Assembly (NCBI GenBank): GCA_012840535.1
Contig: DULF01000082.1
Span: forward strand, 1-35,127
Length of the DNA stretch: 35,127 nucleotides
Direction: 5' to 3'
Source of the DNA: Clostridiaceae bacterium
GTDB taxonomy: Bacteria > Bacillota > Clostridia > Acetivibrionales > DUMB01
Part shown: positions 26,706 through 35,127 of the stretch, piece after piece
Layout: each line of letters begins with the position of its first letter
Numbering within the stretch: position 1 is the stretch's first letter
Made by a program: the position numbers and the translations under genes
Notes under the pieces: model-generated
Told to the model about the DNA's origin: nothing
Database searches by the model: none
Seen by the model: the letters and a program-made list of their open reading frames with translations, nothing else

Positions 26706-29081
26706 ATGGATAGAAAAACTGTTAGAATTCTGGAATTTGATAAGATTATACAAAAACTGGCGGATTTAACGGCTTCTGAGCTCGGAAGGGAGCTTGTGGA
26801 AACTCTTTCTCCGGAAAAGGAGTTTATTAAGGTGGAGGCATCCCTCAGGGAAACAAGTGACGGGGTAAGCTTTATAGTCAGAAAGGGAAGTCCTCCTTTG
26901 GGCGGTATACATAATATAAAAGAAAGCATTAAACGCGTAGAATTAGGTTCCGTTCTAAATCCCGGGGAGCTTTTAAAAATTGCGGATGTATTAAGAGCTG
27001 GCCGTAATTTAAAGAACTATGCCGGAGAAGGCGTTACGATACAGGACAACATAGTAAGCGGGCTGATTGGAAGCATTGAGACGAATAAAAGAATAGAGGA
27101 AAAAATATATCGTGCGATTGTCAGTGAGGACGAGATAGCTGATGGCGCGAGCACGGCTTTAGCAAACATAAGAAGACAGATAAGAAATGCCCAGGAAGCT
27201 ATAAAGGACAAGCTGAATGAACTTATAAAATCACCGAAATACCAAAAATATATACAGGAATCAATAGTCACAATGAGGGGCGACCGCTATGTCATACCTG
27301 TAAAACAGGAATACAGGAGTGAGTTCCCCGGACTTGTTCATGACTCATCGGCAAGCGGAGCTACAATTTTTATTGAACCCATGGCTGTTGTTGAGGCAAA
27401 TAATCACGTAAAGCAACTTAAAATAAAGGAACAAATAGAAATCGAGCGGATTTTAAAAGAACTCACATCAGATGTAAACGGGATAATTGATTCTTTAAAA
27501 TCAAATGTTTCAATATTGGCCAGGCTTGATTTTATATTTGCGAAAGCTAAGCTCAGTGTAAATTATAATTGTGTATGCCCTGAGTTAAATGAAAAAGGGC
27601 ATATTGTTATAAAAAAGGGCAGACATCCCCTGATCGACCCGGAAAGTGTCGTGCCTATAGATTTATGGATAGGAGAAGAATTTCGTACTCTCGTTGTTAC
27701 CGGACCGAACACTGGCGGTAAGACTGTTACTTTGAAAACAGTAGGTTTGTTTACGCTTATGGCTCAGGCCGGCCTCCATATACCGGCTAATGAGGGTACA
27801 AAAATGAGCGTTTTTAACAAAGTTTTTGCCGATATAGGGGATGAGCAGAGCATTGAGCAGAGTCTCAGTACTTTTTCGTCCCATATGACCAATATAGTAA
27901 AAATAATTGAGAAAGCTGATAACAAATCCCTGGTGCTTTTTGATGAACTGGGGGCAGGGACGGACCCAACTGAAGGGGCGGCTCTTGCGATGGCTATTTT
28001 GGAATATTTGCATGACACCGGATGCATTACCGTAGCTACCACACACTATAGTGAATTAAAAATGTACGCGATCTCCACCCAGGGAGTTGAAAACGCCAGT
28101 TGCGAGTTCGATGTGCAAACTCTTAAACCCACCTACAGGCTTTTGATAGGAGTTCCGGGCAAGAGCAATGCTTTTGCAATATCAAAAAGGCTGGGGCTTC
28201 CTAAGCATATACTTGAAAGGGCAAAAGAGTTCCTGACAGGCGAGAATATTAAATTTGAAGATATTATCATGTCTATCGAACATGAACGAAAAGAAGCGGA
28301 AAAAGAAAAAGAGCTGGCTAAAAGCTATAGAGCTGAAATAGAAAAACTTAGAGACGAAATTGAAAGGCAAAATGAAAAGATACGTTCACAGCGGGACAGG
28401 ATTATTAAAGAAGCAAGGGAAGAAGCCAGGCGTTTGCTCCTTGATGCTAAAAGAGAGATAGAAGAAATGATGGAAACAATGAAAAAAATCCAGGAGGAGC
28501 AGGAACTTGCGGCAAGGAATAAAGCAGCTGAAGAAATTAAGCAAAAGCTTAGAAGCAAAATTAATCAAATAGAAGAGTCCCTTTCTGAAACCATATTGCC
28601 AAGACAGGGCTATATAAAACCTCCTGAAAACCTGAAACCCGGGGATACTGTGCTTATTATCAACCTTAATCAGAAGGGCACTGTGTTGGAAGTACCTGAC
28701 AAGGATGGGCAGGTGCTTGTTCAGGCAGGCATTATGAAGATAAATGTCCATGTAACGAACCTTAAACTTGTTGATGAGCAGGTATTGGAAATTCATAAGA
28801 ACCAGTCCAGGAATGTGGATGTAACAAAATCAGCAAATATATCTACTGAATTGGATTTGAGAGGGTTTAACCTGGACGAGGCAATTGCAAGCGCTGATAA
28901 GTACCTTGATGATGCAAGCATTTCCGGGTTAAAGGAAGTTACAATTATTCACGGAAAAGGTACGGGTACTTTGAGAAGCGGTATACACCAGTTTTTGAAA
29001 TCACATCCTCATGTGAAGACTTTCAGGCTCGGCAAATTTGGCGAGGGAGAGGCCGGAGTGACCATAGTTCAGCTTAAATAG
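26706..29081 (+). CDS. mutS2: Endonuclease MutS2
   Basis: MutS homologue of 791 aa. MutS2 proteins suppress homologous recombination or act in ribosome rescue, depending on species. It lacks the mismatch-recognition domain. The Walker A motif GPNTGGKT is at 333-340, Walker B is in VLFDELGAGTDPTEG, and a long Lys/Glu-rich coiled coil (about 515-640) precedes a KOW-like region (PGDTVLI). The C-terminal Smr nuclease domain has DLRG at 717-720 and HGKGTG near 754. It starts at ATG 26706 with a weak GAGG site. A GGGGAC hairpin lies 13 bases after the stop. Confidence 0.96.
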   Translation: MDRKTVRILEFDKIIQKLADLTASELGRELVETLSPEKEFIKVEASLRETSDGVSFIVRKGSPPLGGIHNIKESIKRVELGSVLNPGELLKIADVLRAGRNLKNYAGEGVTIQDNIVSGLIGSIETNKRIEEKIYRAIVSEDEIADGASTALANIRRQIRNAQEAIKDKLNELIKSPKYQKYIQESIVTMRGDRYVIPVKQEYRSEFPGLVHDSSASGATIFIEPMAVVEANNHVKQLKIKEQIEIERILKELTSDVNGIIDSLKSNVSILARLDFIFAKAKLSVNYNCVCPELNEKGHIVIKKGRHPLIDPESVVPIDLWIGEEFRTLVVTGPNTGGKTVTLKTVGLFTLMAQAGLHIPANEGTKMSVFNKVFADIGDEQSIEQSLSTFSSHMTNIVKIIEKADNKSLVLFDELGAGTDPTEGAALAMAILEYLHDTGCITVATTHYSELKMYAISTQGVENASCEFDVQTLKPTYRLLIGVPGKSNAFAISKRLGLPKHILERAKEFLTGENIKFEDIIMSIEHERKEAEKEKELAKSYRAEIEKLRDEIERQNEKIRSQRDRIIKEAREEARRLLLDAKREIEEMMETMKKIQEEQELAARNKAAEEIKQKLRSKINQIEESLSETILPRQGYIKPPENLKPGDTVLIINLNQKGTVLEVPDKDGQVLVQAGIMKINVHVTNLKLVDEQVLEIHKNQSRNVDVTKSANISTELDLRGFNLDEAIASADKYLDDASISGLKEVTIIHGKGTGTLRSGIHQFLKSHPHVKTFRLGKFGEGEAGVTIVQLK

Positions 29082-29094
29082 ACATGTACAATAA

Positions 29095-29153
29095 ACATGG
29101 GGACGATTCTTCCGTCTTGCCCAAAGAGCCAGACAGAAAAACTGTCCCCATGT
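29095..29153. repeat. GGGGAC-type hairpin between convergent genes
   Basis: ACATGGGGAC (29095-29104) pairs perfectly with GTCCCCATGT (29144-29153). Inside, TTCT (29107-29110) pairs with AGAA (29135-29138), and GTCT (29114-29117) with AGAC (29131-29134). It sits between the stop of mutS2 (plus) and the stop of the minus-strand gene at 29171. No T-run follows on either strand. It shares the GGGGAC/GTCCCC ends with the repeats at 279-330 and 9840-9894. Confidence 0.75.
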
Positions 29154-29170
29154 CTTACCGTGACTATTTC

Positions 29171-29779
29171 CTATATCCCAATCAAGCGTTTAATGTCATC
29201 TGCAGTCAGGCTTCTCGATGTTATGCCCATTTGTGCAAAATAACTGATATCGAATATTATCAGTTTAAACGTATCCAATCTTTCATCATCAGTCAGTAAG
29301 TATATATCATCCATTGCTTGCCTGCCCTGTGAATTGTCTTTTGTAATGTAGTACTTCACTCCGTATGCCGGTATTATATTGTATAATTCCCCTTTTTTCC
29401 AGGATTCGTCGGGAATATATACCAGTATTTCGTGCGCCTGGGCATTCTTTTTCCCAAGTCCTAACAGCTGGGAAAAAAACGATTTGGAAGACGCAGGAAC
29501 TTTTCGGTAAAGGTAATCAAACCCAATACGCCTTATATCTTCTAAAAACCCGGCAACAAACTTGTCTTCAGGCAATTGGGGCACGTTGAACAAAGATGTA
29601 TTGACTTCAAGAACAACATCGCTATCTCCTTTAAGTGCGGATATTAACTCAAAACTTGTCTTTCTGTTATCAGTTTTGGTGCTTTTGGACATGTATGACA
29701 CGGAATATTGCGGTAAATCCGTATCATTTGAAACCTTGTTCACTTTGAACTTAATGTGTTTTTTCAAAGCTTTTTCCAT
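29171..29779 (-). CDS. Hypothetical protein, 202 aa
   Basis: No family recognised. A soluble, mixed alpha/beta protein with a basic N-terminal part, a central segment ASSKSFFSQLLGLGKK and a C-terminal region rich in aspartate and hydrophobics (TDDERLDTFKLIIFDISYFA). No signal peptide, membrane segment or metal motif is visible. AGGGAG is eight bases before ATG 29779 on the minus strand, so the longer frame from 29788 (GTG) is less likely. It is convergent with mutS2 and lies downstream of the oadB-oadG pair on the same strand, about 100 bases away. Confidence 0.75.
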   Translation of the reverse strand: MEKALKKHIKFKVNKVSNDTDLPQYSVSYMSKSTKTDNRKTSFELISALKGDSDVVLEVNTSLFNVPQLPEDKFVAGFLEDIRRIGFDYLYRKVPASSKSFFSQLLGLGKKNAQAHEILVYIPDESWKKGELYNIIPAYGVKYYITKDNSQGRQAMDDIYLLTDDERLDTFKLIIFDISYFAQMGITSRSLTADDIKRLIGI

Positions 29780-29878
29780 AACCAGCACTCCCTAAATATA
29801 TTTTAACATAATACTTGACATTCTAAACACTATTTAGACTAAGCATATCAGTTAATATCCGCAAAAGGCGATATTTTA

Positions 29879-30052
29879 TTATGAGTTTGATTCTTTATCT
29901 TCATCGTTTTTTACTGGAAAAAGCCATCCAAGAAACCTTATCAAGATGAAGAAAATAATCAGGACAATGAAAACCCCTGTAACTCCAACTAACATTACGA
30001 AAAACCCTTTTTGTATATCTGGTGCGCCAATCAAATTCTCTATACTAAACAT
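29879..30052 (-). CDS. OadG-like small membrane subunit, 57 aa
   Basis: Short gene from ATG 30052 to TAA 29879 on the minus strand, with GGAGGT eight bases upstream. The product has one long hydrophobic helix (FFVMLVGVTGVFIVLIIFFI) and an acidic hydrophilic C-terminus (KNDEDKESNS). That is the plan of the gamma/delta subunits (OadG type) of sodium-translocating decarboxylases, which anchor the complex and bind biotin-carboxylase partners. It lies 38 bases after oadB on the same strand, exactly where such a subunit is expected. Its short length makes the family call rest largely on context. Confidence 0.8.
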   Translation of the reverse strand: MFSIENLIGAPDIQKGFFVMLVGVTGVFIVLIIFFILIRFLGWLFPVKNDEDKESNS

Positions 30053-30090
30053 AAGCGATTACCTCCAAAACCAGTTAAGAACTCTTTTTA

Positions 30091-31323
30091 TTAACGTACC
30101 AGCAATGGCACCAGAGCCAGCACAAGACCGCCGGCTATTATGGAACCAAGCTGCCCTGATACATTTGCACTTACAGACTGCATAAGAATAAAGTTTGTAG
30201 GGTCCTCTTTAAGCGCAAGTTTATGAACTACCCTTGCAGACATGGGAAACGCGGAAATTCCTGCTGCCCCTATCATGGGATTAATCTTCTTCTTGAGGAA
30301 CAGGTTTAATACTTTTGCAAAAAGAACTCCGCCTGCGGTATCAAATACGAATGCAACAAGACCCATAATCAAAATTAAAATGGTTTGAGGCTGAAGGAAC
30401 TTGTCTGCTTCCATTGTTGAACCGATGGTTATTCCAAGCAGTATTGTTACCAGGTTGGCAAGCTCATTTTGAGCAGAACTTGAAAGCCTTTCAAGTACTC
30501 CGCATTCTCTTATCAGGTTGCCAAACATCAGGAAACCAACCAACGGTACGCTTATAGGAGCAATAATGCCTGCAACGATAGTGACAGCTATAGGGAAGAG
30601 AATTTTCACAGTTTTAGATACCTTTTCTTCCTTATATTCCATCCTTATCAGACGTTCCTTCTTTGTAGTAAGAAGTTTTATTATAGGCGGCTGGATAATT
30701 GGCACAAGAGACATATAGGAGTATGCCGCAACTGAAATGGGACCAAAGTAGTCGCGCGCGAACTGCCCTGCTACATAAATGGCAGTCGGGCCATCGGCTG
30801 CGCCGATTATTCCTATCGCTGATGCTGTTTTAAGGTCAAAACCCAGGAGCACAGCAACAATCAGTGTTGCAAAAATCCCAAACTGGGCAGCAGCGCCAAA
30901 GAACACCATTACGGGATTTTTGAAAAGAGGTGTGAAATCTATCATTGCACCGATTGCAACAAATATCAGCACGGGGAAAAGCTCTGTCAGTATACCTCCG
31001 TTCAACAATATCTCCAGGACTCCGGGTTCTACTTTGTAAGCCTGGCCTGTTGCGCTGTCGTACACATAATTCAGCTTTTCGAAAAACTCTACCGAATCAG
31101 GATTGTTTTTAATAATATTTGTAACAAATGGGTCAAATACTTTTGAAACATGTTTCACTACAGAAAGGGGCATATTTACCAGAATTGTCCCGAATCCTAT
31201 AGGAAGGAGCAGCGTTGGCTCGTAATTCTTTTTAATAGCGAGATAAATTAGAATAAATCCAATTACAAACATTATTATTGTCTTATAGTTTAGTGATGTG
31301 AACCCCACAAATAGATCGTTCAT
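30091..31323 (-). CDS. Sodium-translocating decarboxylase beta subunit (OadB family)
   Basis: Integral membrane subunit that couples decarboxylation of carboxybiotin to sodium export; members work with oxaloacetate, methylmalonyl-CoA, glutaconyl-CoA or malonate decarboxylases. The 410-aa protein has about ten hydrophobic segments. It carries the conserved GAADGPTAIY motif with Asp177, corresponding to the essential sodium-site aspartate, and the late SAFPMSARV motif. GGAGGAT is about four bases before ATG 31323. The longer frame starts at a TTG that would include this site, so it is rejected. A small OadG-like gene follows. No carboxyltransferase or biotin carrier gene is in the window, so the substrate is unknown. 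Confidence 0.93.
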   Translation of the reverse strand: MNDLFVGFTSLNYKTIIMFVIGFILIYLAIKKNYEPTLLLPIGFGTILVNMPLSVVKHVSKVFDPFVTNIIKNNPDSVEFFEKLNYVYDSATGQAYKVEPGVLEILLNGGILTELFPVLIFVAIGAMIDFTPLFKNPVMVFFGAAAQFGIFATLIVAVLLGFDLKTASAIGIIGAADGPTAIYVAGQFARDYFGPISVAAYSYMSLVPIIQPPIIKLLTTKKERLIRMEYKEEKVSKTVKILFPIAVTIVAGIIAPISVPLVGFLMFGNLIRECGVLERLSSSAQNELANLVTILLGITIGSTMEADKFLQPQTILILIMGLVAFVFDTAGGVLFAKVLNLFLKKKINPMIGAAGISAFPMSARVVHKLALKEDPTNFILMQSVSANVSGQLGSIIAGGLVLALVPLLVR

Positions 31324-31429
31324 ATTATCCTCCAACAAAAATGTATTTTATATTTTGCTACATATTTTGCGGTATGGCCGCTCAAAGTGTTTTATATCTG
31401 ATACACTCTAAAAGGAAAGGAATATGCCT

Positions 31430-31470
31430 TCTCTTAAAATGAAAAGGGAAGGTACGTCCATCTTTCCCTT
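31430..31470 (-). terminator. Candidate terminator after the YtvI-like gene
   Basis: On the minus strand, AAGGGAAAG (31470-31462) pairs with CTTCCCTT (31451-31444) apart from one bulged A. TTCATTTT follows. It fits the 3' end of the YtvI-like gene. The rest of the 288-base gap 31324-31611 shows no gene and no convincing promoter for oadB. Confidence 0.45.
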
Positions 31471-31611
31471 GGTAGTATAACTGATTTTATTTTTTTAATC
31501 AATATGTTGCTTGAAGTTTTTTGTAAGTTGTTCATTTGCATAAAATGACATTAGAAGAAAACATACTCTTCAATACCAAACAGTACTTATAAATCTTATT
31601 AGGCATGAAAT

Positions 31612-32709
31612 TTACTTATTATTAGACGGTTTGCCGATAATTTCTTTCAGGCTTCTGTTTTTGAATAATCCTGATAAGATATTCTTAAGTAAAAGGAATG
31701 TTATTGGTCCGAGGAACAGTCCCAAAACACCCAGCAGCTTAAGACCTACATACGAAGCCATAAGTGTTAACAACGGATAGACACCTATTTGCTGGCTGAC
31801 TATTTTAGGCTCTATTACCTGCCTTACTATTGTCACTACAACGTAAAGTATCAGGATTGATATGCCCATGCGTATATTCCCGGTGAAAAATGAATACAGA
31901 GACCAGGGAATAAGTACAGTGCCTGTGCCCAAAATCGGAAGAATATCTATTATGCTTATTATTATTGCAAGCAGGAGAGAGTATCTCACACGGATGATGG
32001 TCAGTCCTATAAAAATTTCGACAAATGTTATGGACATTATTATCAGAAAAGCTTTTAAATACCCAAATATTGCAGAAAACAGATCATTTTTTACTGCAGC
32101 AATTTTATTAACCCAGGTATCAGGCAATTGGGATTTAATATAATTATGAATTTTTTCTTTGTCGCTTGAAATAAAATAAGTTGCAAGGATTGTAATAAGC
32201 AGGAATATAAGAACTTCAGGAAGAGATATTGCTGTGGCAAACGCTCCTCCCACAATCGAATTCAGAATGCCAAGTAATGTGTTATAGAGGTTTGATATAA
32301 TGCTCCCTATATTGTCCGTAATCGTTGAAGGCAACCATTCATATATATCCATCAATTTTTCGGCAAGGTCAATTATATTATTGTAAAGCTCTGCAAAGTA
32401 TCTGGGAAGAGTGAGAACCATGCTCTTTATTTCGGTGATAAGCTTGGATATTATCAGACTTAGCACAAGTCCAAACACAACAAGCAGCAGAAGCAATGAA
32501 ATCAACGCCGCAATTTTTCTTTTTAGCTTAAGTTTGCTCACTAAAAAACGTATGAGCGGCTCCATGATAAGAGACAAGATGTATGCAATTATAAAAGGCA
32601 TGAAGTAATTGCTGAGTCTAAAGCATATATATGTACATAGCAATACAATTATAACAGTTAAAACGAATTTTATTATTCTTTTCGCTTTTGAGCTCAGATA
32701 TCTGTTCAT
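31612..32709 (-). CDS. YtvI-like sporulation membrane protein (AI-2E transporter family)
   Basis: 365-aa polytopic membrane protein with about eight hydrophobic helices, a hydrophilic central loop (about residues 95-150) and the family's C-terminal pattern (LPILGTGTVLIPW, EPKIVSQQIGVYPL, GLFLGPITFLL). This is the AI-2E exporter superfamily. The length and the EPKIVSQQIG region fit the YtvI subgroup linked to sporulation in Firmicutes, though a general transporter role cannot be excluded. The minus-strand ATG at 32709 has AAGGTC about nine bases upstream. It is divergent from rpsB. Confidence 0.82.
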   Translation of the reverse strand: MNRYLSSKAKRIIKFVLTVIIVLLCTYICFRLSNYFMPFIIAYILSLIMEPLIRFLVSKLKLKRKIAALISLLLLLVVFGLVLSLIISKLITEIKSMVLTLPRYFAELYNNIIDLAEKLMDIYEWLPSTITDNIGSIISNLYNTLLGILNSIVGGAFATAISLPEVLIFLLITILATYFISSDKEKIHNYIKSQLPDTWVNKIAAVKNDLFSAIFGYLKAFLIIMSITFVEIFIGLTIIRVRYSLLLAIIISIIDILPILGTGTVLIPWSLYSFFTGNIRMGISILILYVVVTIVRQVIEPKIVSQQIGVYPLLTLMASYVGLKLLGVLGLFLGPITFLLLKNILSGLFKNRSLKEIIGKPSNNK

Positions 32710-32867
32710 CAGCTTCTGACCTTTTCATCAAAATTTACAGATATATTCCTCCTTTTAAATAGTTTAAACGAGAGCAATGTTGTCCGTCAACAAAAATGTT
32801 ATACAAAAATATAAATATACTTTGTTAACAAAATGAAAAACATATGCTTAAAAGTTAATCAAAACTG

Positions 32868-32896
32868 TTGATTAAAAAAAACCCATGTGTTATACT
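32868..32896 (+). promoter_or_regulatory. Strong promoter of rpsB-tsf
   Basis: TTGATT (32868-32873), a 17-base spacer and TATACT (32891-32896), preceded by TGT as an extended -10. Transcription would start near 32903, giving a leader of about 100 nt. Confidence 0.8.
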
Positions 32897-32921
32897 ACTA
32901 CTCGGAAAAAAAACACACATG

Positions 32922-33001
32922 CCATGATTCATGAAAAGGTGCCTTAACAGGGTCTTTCATGGAGATGAATGACATGGAGGTATAAAACAACAGGAGGTAT
33001 A
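32922..33001 (+). promoter_or_regulatory. Structured rpsB leader with duplicated Shine-Dalgarno
   Basis: CCATG (32922-32926) pairs with CATGG (32973-32977), ATTCAT (32927-32932) with ATGAAT (32965-32970), and GAAA (32933-32936) with TTTC (32955-32958). This makes a bulged hairpin. CATGAAA (32930-32936) can instead pair with TTTCATG (32955-32961). GGAGGTATA occurs twice, at 32976-32984 partly in the stem and at 32993-33001 as the working ribosome binding site. It may be an autoregulatory leader for ribosomal protein S2. Confidence 0.5.
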
Positions 33002-33005
33002 TTAA

Positions 33006-33836
33006 ATGTCAGTAATATCAATGAAGCAATTACTAGAAGCAGGTGTTCACTTTGGTCACCAGACCAGAAGATGGAACCCTAAAATGGCTGAGTACATCTT
33101 TACGGAAAGAAACGGTATTTATATCATCGACCTTCAGAAAACCGTGAAGAAAATAGAAGAAGCTTATTTTTTTATCAGAGAAGTGGCGATGAACGGCGAG
33201 GATGTACTCTTTGTAGGAACAAAGAAGCAGGCGCAGGATTCTATCAAGGAAGAAGCCGAAAGATGCGGACAGCACTACGTTAACGCAAGATGGCTTGGCG
33301 GAATGCTCACGAATTTTAAAACCATCTGCAAAAGAATCGAAAGGCTTAGTGAGCTCGAGCAAATGGAACAAAACGGTTTGTTTGACGTACTTCCCAAAAA
33401 GGAAGTCACCAAGCTCAGGGGAGAAATGGAGAAGCTTGAGAAATATCTTGGCGGAATCAAGGGCATGAAAAGACTGCCGGGCGCTTTGTTTGTAGTCGAT
33501 CCCAGAAAGGAAAGGATAGCTATACTTGAAGCAAGAAAGCTTGGCATTCCGGTAGTGGCAATAGTTGATACCAACTGTGACCCTGATGAAGTTGATTATG
33601 TTATCCCCGGCAATGATGATGCAATAAGAGCTGTGAAGCTGATAGCTTCAAAGATTGCAGATGCGATTATTGAAGGCAGGCAGGGGGAACAGTTAGTTGA
33701 TACATCTGCCTCGCAGAGTGAAGCAGTCGGGGAAGAGGAATCGGAAGAAGAAAAACCTGAAGTTAATATTGAGGAATTTGAAGTTCCCAAAGAGACAGAG
33801 ACAGCGGAAGCAGAAACTGAGACTGCTGCAGAATAA
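33006..33836 (+). CDS. rpsB: 30S ribosomal protein S2
   Basis: Structural protein of the small ribosomal subunit, 276 aa. The family opening [20 protein letters not shown] (residues 3-22) and the later motif [12 protein letters not shown] are clear. The last ~45 residues are a very acidic Glu/Thr/Ala-rich tail absent from short S2 proteins but frequent in clostridia. AGGAGG (32992-32997) is eight bases before the ATG. It is the first gene of the rpsB-tsf operon, with a strong promoter and a structured leader. Confidence 0.98.
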   Translation: MSVISMKQLLEAGVHFGHQTRRWNPKMAEYIFTERNGIYIIDLQKTVKKIEEAYFFIREVAMNGEDVLFVGTKKQAQDSIKEEAERCGQHYVNARWLGGMLTNFKTICKRIERLSELEQMEQNGLFDVLPKKEVTKLRGEMEKLEKYLGGIKGMKRLPGALFVVDPRKERIAILEARKLGIPVVAIVDTNCDPDEVDYVIPGNDDAIRAVKLIASKIADAIIEGRQGEQLVDTSASQSEAVGEEESEEEKPEVNIEEFEVPKETETAEAETETAAE

Positions 33837-33845
33837 TGAAAAACG

Positions 33846-33883
33846 TCCGGTTTTCAGTCTCTTTGATGGAGCTGAAAGCCGGA
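33846..33883 (+). other. 12-bp hairpin in the rpsB-tsf gap
   Basis: TCCGGTTTTCAG (33846-33857) pairs with CTGAAAGCCGGA (33872-33883) through 12 pairs including one T-G, with a 14-base loop. No T-run follows. It lies ten bases after the rpsB stop and may be a partial terminator, RNA-processing or protection element that sets the S2 to EF-Ts ratio. Confidence 0.65.
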
Positions 33884-33976
33884 TGAAGAAATCCATTGTC
33901 AAAAAATTTCCCAAAAGTATAAATAAGGTGGTAGTGTTTAATAATATAAATATCTTTATGTCTGGAGGAGTATTTA

Positions 33977-34624
33977 ATGATTACTGCTGAAATGGTAAAA
34001 CAACTTCGTGAGAGAACAGGAGCCGGAATGATGGATTGCAAAAAGGCTCTTACGGAAACAAACGGAGATATTGAAAAAGCTATTGAAGTTTTAAGAGAAA
34101 GAGGGCTTGCTGCCGCTGCGAAAAAATCAGGCAGGATAGCTGCTGAAGGTATAGTTGATGCTTACATACACGGCGACGGCAGAATTGGAGTATTGGTAGA
34201 AGTTAATATAGAAACCGATTTTGCTGCAAAGAACGAAGAATTCAGAAAATTTGTAAAAGATATTGCAATGCAGATTGCAGCTGCAAAACCGGAGTATGTC
34301 AGCAGAGAAGAAATACCTGCGGAAGTTATTGAGAAAGAAAAGGAAATATTAAGGGCTCAGGCAATTAATGAAGGAAAACCTGAAAAAGTAATTGACAAAA
34401 TAGTTGAGGGTAGGTTGGAAAAGTATTATAAGGAAGTTTGCCTGTTGGAGCAACCGTGGATCAGGGATCCTGATAAGACAATAAAGGAACTGTTGACTGA
34501 GAAAATTGCTACTATAGGTGAGAACATCAGGATAAGAAGATTTGCCAGATTTGAAAGAGGCGAAGGAATCGAAAAGAAAGAAGAGAACTTCGCCGAAGAG
34601 GTAATGAAACAAATTGGTGGCTGA
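33977..34624 (+). CDS. tsf: Elongation factor Ts
   Basis: Guanine nucleotide exchange factor that recycles EF-Tu-GDP to EF-Tu-GTP during translation. The 215-aa product is of the short form seen in many Firmicutes and thermophiles. The N-terminal UBA-like region has [19 protein letters not shown] (residues 7-25). The core contains [18 protein letters not shown], the conserved TDFVAR-like contact, and the C-terminal half has [23 protein letters not shown] is six bases before ATG 33977. It lies downstream of rpsB, the standard bacterial arrangement, and is closed by a strong terminator. Confidence 0.98.
   Translation: MITAEMVKQLRERTGAGMMDCKKALTETNGDIEKAIEVLRERGLAAAAKKSGRIAAEGIVDAYIHGDGRIGVLVEVNIETDFAAKNEEFRKFVKDIAMQIAAAKPEYVSREEIPAEVIEKEKEILRAQAINEGKPEKVIDKIVEGRLEKYYKEVCLLEQPWIRDPDKTIKELLTEKIATIGENIRIRRFARFERGEGIEKKEENFAEEVMKQIGG

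Positions 34625-35127
<503 letters not shown>

Noticed and set aside
29879-30185. 79-codon plus-strand frame at 29946-30185
   Set aside because: Antisense to the OadG-like and oadB genes; no ribosome binding site or motif.
32660-32727. Short minus-strand frame starting at an ATG before ytvI
   Set aside because: It overlaps the ytvI start out of frame. The strong GGAGG upstream is about 19 bases away, too far to serve it.
33697-33990. 97-codon frame overlapping the rpsB tail
   Set aside because: Out-of-frame reading of the low-complexity acidic tail; basic composition is a mirror of the Glu codons and there is no ribosome binding site.

Overview
The window is a gene-dense chromosomal segment of a low-GC, spore-forming, anaerobic clostridium. 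The sequence support is AT-rich DNA, strong AGGAGG ribosome binding sites with many GTG and TTG starts, spoIVA and a ytvI-type sporulation gene, and small zinc-ribbon and membrane proteins of clostridial style. The order pgm - HD-GYP - dnaE - mtrB - pfkA resembles what I remember around the ATP-phosphofructokinase and phosphoglucomutase genes of Clostridium (Acetivibrio) thermocellum. A cellulolytic cluster III clostridium is therefore my best guess, but it is unverified. I see no tRNA, rRNA or CRISPR array.

Layout: (1) 1-3.65 kb: a structured repeat, then glnS and gltX on the minus strand behind a clear promoter. (2) 3.8-9.5 kb, plus strand: a coiled-coil zinc-ribbon protein, a RACo-like [2Fe-2S]/ASKHA protein with a palindrome over its -10 and ribosome binding site, a zinc-ribbon membrane protein, 5-formyl-THF cyclo-ligase, a CPBP membrane protease and a TM2-domain protein. 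(3) 9.47-9.9 kb: a second copy of the structured repeat, bounded by GGGGACA motifs. (4) 9.9-12.1 kb: a minus-strand hypothetical gene, a 47-codon gene and a large serine recombinase. (5) 12.2-17.8 kb: lipid kinase, spoIVA, phosphoglucomutase and HD-GYP protein, mostly as separate units. (6) 17.9-23.1 kb: dnaE, mtrB (TRAP), a 65-aa protein and pfkA. (7) 23.1-29.1 kb: thioesterase, PgsA-like enzyme, DUF5685 protein, J-domain protein, membrane protein, DUF3842 protein and mutS2. (8) 29.1-32.7 kb, minus strand: hypothetical protein, OadG-like and OadB sodium-pump subunits, YtvI-like protein. (9) 32.8-35.1 kb, plus strand: rpsB, tsf and the start of pyrH.

Most of the genes are housekeeping: tRNA charging, replication, mismatch-type repair, glycolysis and glycogen entry, translation and sporulation. 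The less ordinary material is the two-copy ~230-nt repeat with a multi-helix fold, three GGGGAC/GTCCCC hairpins that each lie beside stop codons, the palindrome before the RACo-like gene, a TRAP gene far from any trp or folate gene, an orphan large serine recombinase with a tiny leader gene, a sodium-pump beta/gamma pair without its decarboxylase, and a structured rpsB leader with a duplicated Shine-Dalgarno sequence.

Starts given here were chosen by ribosome binding site spacing and often lie inside the longest open frame. Family assignments come from motif recognition, not database searches.
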